From contig UZAE01012726.1 of assembly GCA_900617975.1 (NCBI GenBank), positions 15,048-33,007 on the forward strand: a DNA stretch of 17,960 bases. Direction: 5' to 3'. Shown one piece after another: positions 16,315 to 17,960 of the stretch. The position numbers and the translations under genes are program-made. Source of the DNA: Rodentolepis nana. Taxonomy: Eukaryota > Platyhelminthes > Cestoda > Cyclophyllidea > Hymenolepididae. The stretch's first letter is position 1. Every line of letters starts with the position of its first letter. The notes below the pieces were generated by a model, which worked only from the letters and a program-made list of their open reading frames with translations, was not told the origin of the DNA and made no database searches.

Positions 16315-16450
16315 CAGAGAGGAGAGGATAGTATGCGCGAATGTCAGGTCAGTGATTTGTGGCTTGTGGAAAAAATCTTTTGAAAAGAGGAAGTTAATTT
16401 AATTTAACACTTTGTCAGAGATTTTCAAATATGTATTGACAAACCATTTT

Positions 16451-16480
16451 GCAATAAGTCGCAATAAGTTGCAATAATTG
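16451..16480. repeat. three-unit 10-bp tandem repeat
   Basis: GCAATAAGTC, GCAATAAGTT and GCAATAATTG follow one another without spacer. Confidence 0.85.
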
Positions 16481-16528
16481 TGAAAAACAATTGACACAGG
16501 AAAATAGTAACCCGAACAAATAGTTACC

Positions 16529-16547
16529 GGGAGGGGAGGGGGAGGGA
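16529..16547 (+). other. G-quadruplex motif
   Basis: Runs of three, four, five and three G separated by single A bases, followed by further GG and GGG runs. Confidence 0.85.
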
Positions 16548-17002
16548 GGTGGAGGGTTGGACAACTTTTACTAAATGGGTTGTTCAAGTTCCCACCTCCG
16601 AATTTCAGGATTCGTCCTCGGGGTTTTAGCAGAAAATGAGTCCCGTGTTGGTCAGCGCACAAGTACCGATTTACCTTTTTCCACCCAATGGTTAGGAAGG
16701 CAAATTATTGTATACGATTTTCTGCAGTTCACAATTTTAGTATTGCAAAGACGAGGTGCATAAAAGCTTCATGCTTCAAGATTTCATAATGAGATATCGG
16801 CTGCCACCTAAACAAGACAAAATTTTATTGTTAAAATTCAAGTAGCTGGGAATAAAAATGTGAGTTTTGGCTTTACCTTTTTTGCGAAATAATCACGATT
16901 TTGATAAGTTAATTAGGTATCAGTAATGCTATTTTACTACTGTGCCCTAATTTAAATTAATTAATGAAATACCTCAAATACAAGTTGGACAAATATACGC
17001 GA

Positions 17003-17306
17003 AACCGCAGGGTGACTGGTGATTGGTTGCGCCTAGTTGCTTTCACCTATCATAAAAACCGCAAACCGCAATATACGATGCTGGAACGATAGTCATTGGC
17101 CACTTGATGCAATTCTCAAGCCTAAATGGAAAACCGCTTTTATGCCGACTTATTTAGCTATATTTAGTAGCACAAACAGTAGATAAGGTGCAACAGCGGT
17201 AAACTGATTGGTGTGTTTTCATTGATTTCTAATATACCACTAATGGTTGCCGATTAAGATGAAATTAATGCTCATTGGATACTTAAAGAATACAGCCTTA
17301 TATAAA
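17003..17306 (+). promoter_or_regulatory. candidate promoter or enhancer: Runt-type motifs, CCAAT boxes, TATA box
   Basis: AACCGCA, which fits the Runt/RUNX consensus RACCRCA, occurs at 17003-17009 and as an abutting pair at 17057-17063 and 17064-17070; AACCGCT follows at 17132-17138. ATTGG (reverse CCAAT) occurs at 17022, 17095, 17207 and 17274. A TATATAAA box lies at 17299-17306. No Initiator, exon or transcript is visible downstream, so function is inference from motif clustering alone. Confidence 0.3.
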
Positions 17307-17611
17307 TGAAGAAAAGTGATATGGGAAGGAATTTAAATTGATATAAGAATAGGATCAAAGTTAATTTAAAACTAACGAGCTAGAATTTGGGGAAAGTCTT
17401 TTCATCTACCCGTCTTGACTATGTAGATCGTGGACTAATTGATCCACTGCCAATATTGTCTTACTTCTTTAATGTTAGAAATTGCCGTTTATTTTCTTTG
17501 AAATGAGTAGAGGACAAATATTGGCCCACAAAATTCCTATTCTTGAGGATAAGTTGACTTAGAGGGATAGTTTTTTAGGCTTAATGGTGGATTTAAATGT
17601 ACATTTAAAGA

Positions 17612-17668
17612 TTTATTTATTTATTTCAAATGGCAGGCGTTTTGATAGTTATCATTAGCCCTTTAGTT
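17612..17668 (-). mobile_element. SINE-like family, 3' end only (copy K)
   Basis: On the plus strand, ATTTATTTATTTCAAATGGC and the following CAGGCGTTTTGATAGTTATC, then CATTAGCCCTTTAGTTTGA, match the tail and conserved 3' block of copies C and F closely. The rest is missing, as in a strongly 5'-truncated insertion. No clear target-site duplication. Confidence 0.9.
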
Positions 17669-17748
17669 TGATATCTGCCACGGAAAAATTATGGGAATCT
17701 AAATGTTAAGATCAAAACATGCGTCACTCTGCAAATCAAACCATAATA

Positions 17749-17830
17749 TTTATTTATTTATTTCAAATGGCAGGCTTTATGATATTTATCATTAACCCTT
17801 AAACTTTGACTTCAGCTTCCCCATGGGTGG
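17749..17830 (-). mobile_element. SINE-like family, 3' end only (copy L)
   Basis: TTTATTTATTTATTTCAAAT then GGCAGGCTTTATGATA and CATTAACCCTTAAACTTTGA match the family's 3' end on the minus strand. A G-rich stretch at 17826-17838 may be a remnant of the body. It lies 80 bp from copy K in the same orientation. Confidence 0.87.
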
Positions 17831-17960
17831 GGGGGGGGTACATTTATAGCAGTTTATTGATAGCAGTTCATTAGCTGTCTTCTTGCTTCCCAGTATCTCT
17901 GGCTATCCGTCGCTGTCTTTAGTGCTGGACACCAAATCAGGTGGGTCTGCTCCATTTCCT

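Larger units (their letters stand above)
16276..17611. other. non-coding stretch with a promoter-like block
   Basis: No coding region is supported. It contains a GT microsatellite, a three-unit GCAATAAGT repeat (16451-16480), a G-quadruplex motif (16529-16547) and the promoter-like block at 17003-17306. Confidence 0.5.

Overview
The window looks like intergenic or intronic DNA of a protostome animal, most likely an arthropod. It is AT-rich, carries microsatellites and long C or G tracts, and shows no convincing protein-coding gene on either strand. A 5S rRNA-like sequence (11511-11630) has the invertebrate form around its internal promoter. The open frames present are short, resemble no family I recognise, and many lie inside repeats or low-complexity tracts.

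The dominant content is one family of short, non-coding, non-autonomous retrotransposons, about 300-330 bp when intact. I find 13 copies: 1733-1900, 3160-3489, 5169-5491, 5809-5948, 6199-6500, 7323-7644, 9452-9750, 10143-10437, 11635-11936, 14227-14911, 16206-16275 (diverged), 17612-17668 and 17749-17830. Complete copies start at a GGGGUGUGCG head, pass through a pyrimidine-rich body and a conserved 3' segment (ACTAAAGGGCTAATGAT), and end in a TAAATAAA-type tail. Several have clear 9-15 bp target-site duplications, as expected for LINE-driven target-primed reverse transcription.

The main discovery is the first ~72 nt of the element. It folds as an HDV-like self-cleaving ribozyme: P1, P2, a 3-bp P3, an L3 loop reading UCCACGU, a two-pair P1.1, a P4 hairpin, and a GC(A/G)AA strand carrying the catalytic cytosine, all in the nested double-pseudoknot order. 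The predicted cleavage site is the first G of the element, which is also the border with the target-site duplication. The element thus appears to free its own 5' end from a host co-transcript. HDV-like ribozymes are known in R2, RTE and related LINEs and in trypanosome elements; this short family is not one I recognise.

Two copies stand out. The copy at 11635 sits four bases after a 120-nt 5S rRNA-like sequence with no Pol III terminator between them, so a 5S transcript would run into the ribozyme. The copy at 14227-14911 is about twice the usual length because three different segments have each been duplicated with a period near 40 bp, one of them to eight units, all inside one target-site duplication. 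Another copy (1733-1900) is 5'-inverted, as produced by twin priming.

Other structures include a perfect 27-bp inverted repeat at 1-72, several short perfect hairpins, G-quadruplex-capable tracts, and a promoter-like block at 17003-17306 with Runt-type AACCGCA motifs, reverse CCAAT boxes and a TATA box. Single N bases lie at 5949 (exactly where one repeat copy stops) and 16084.
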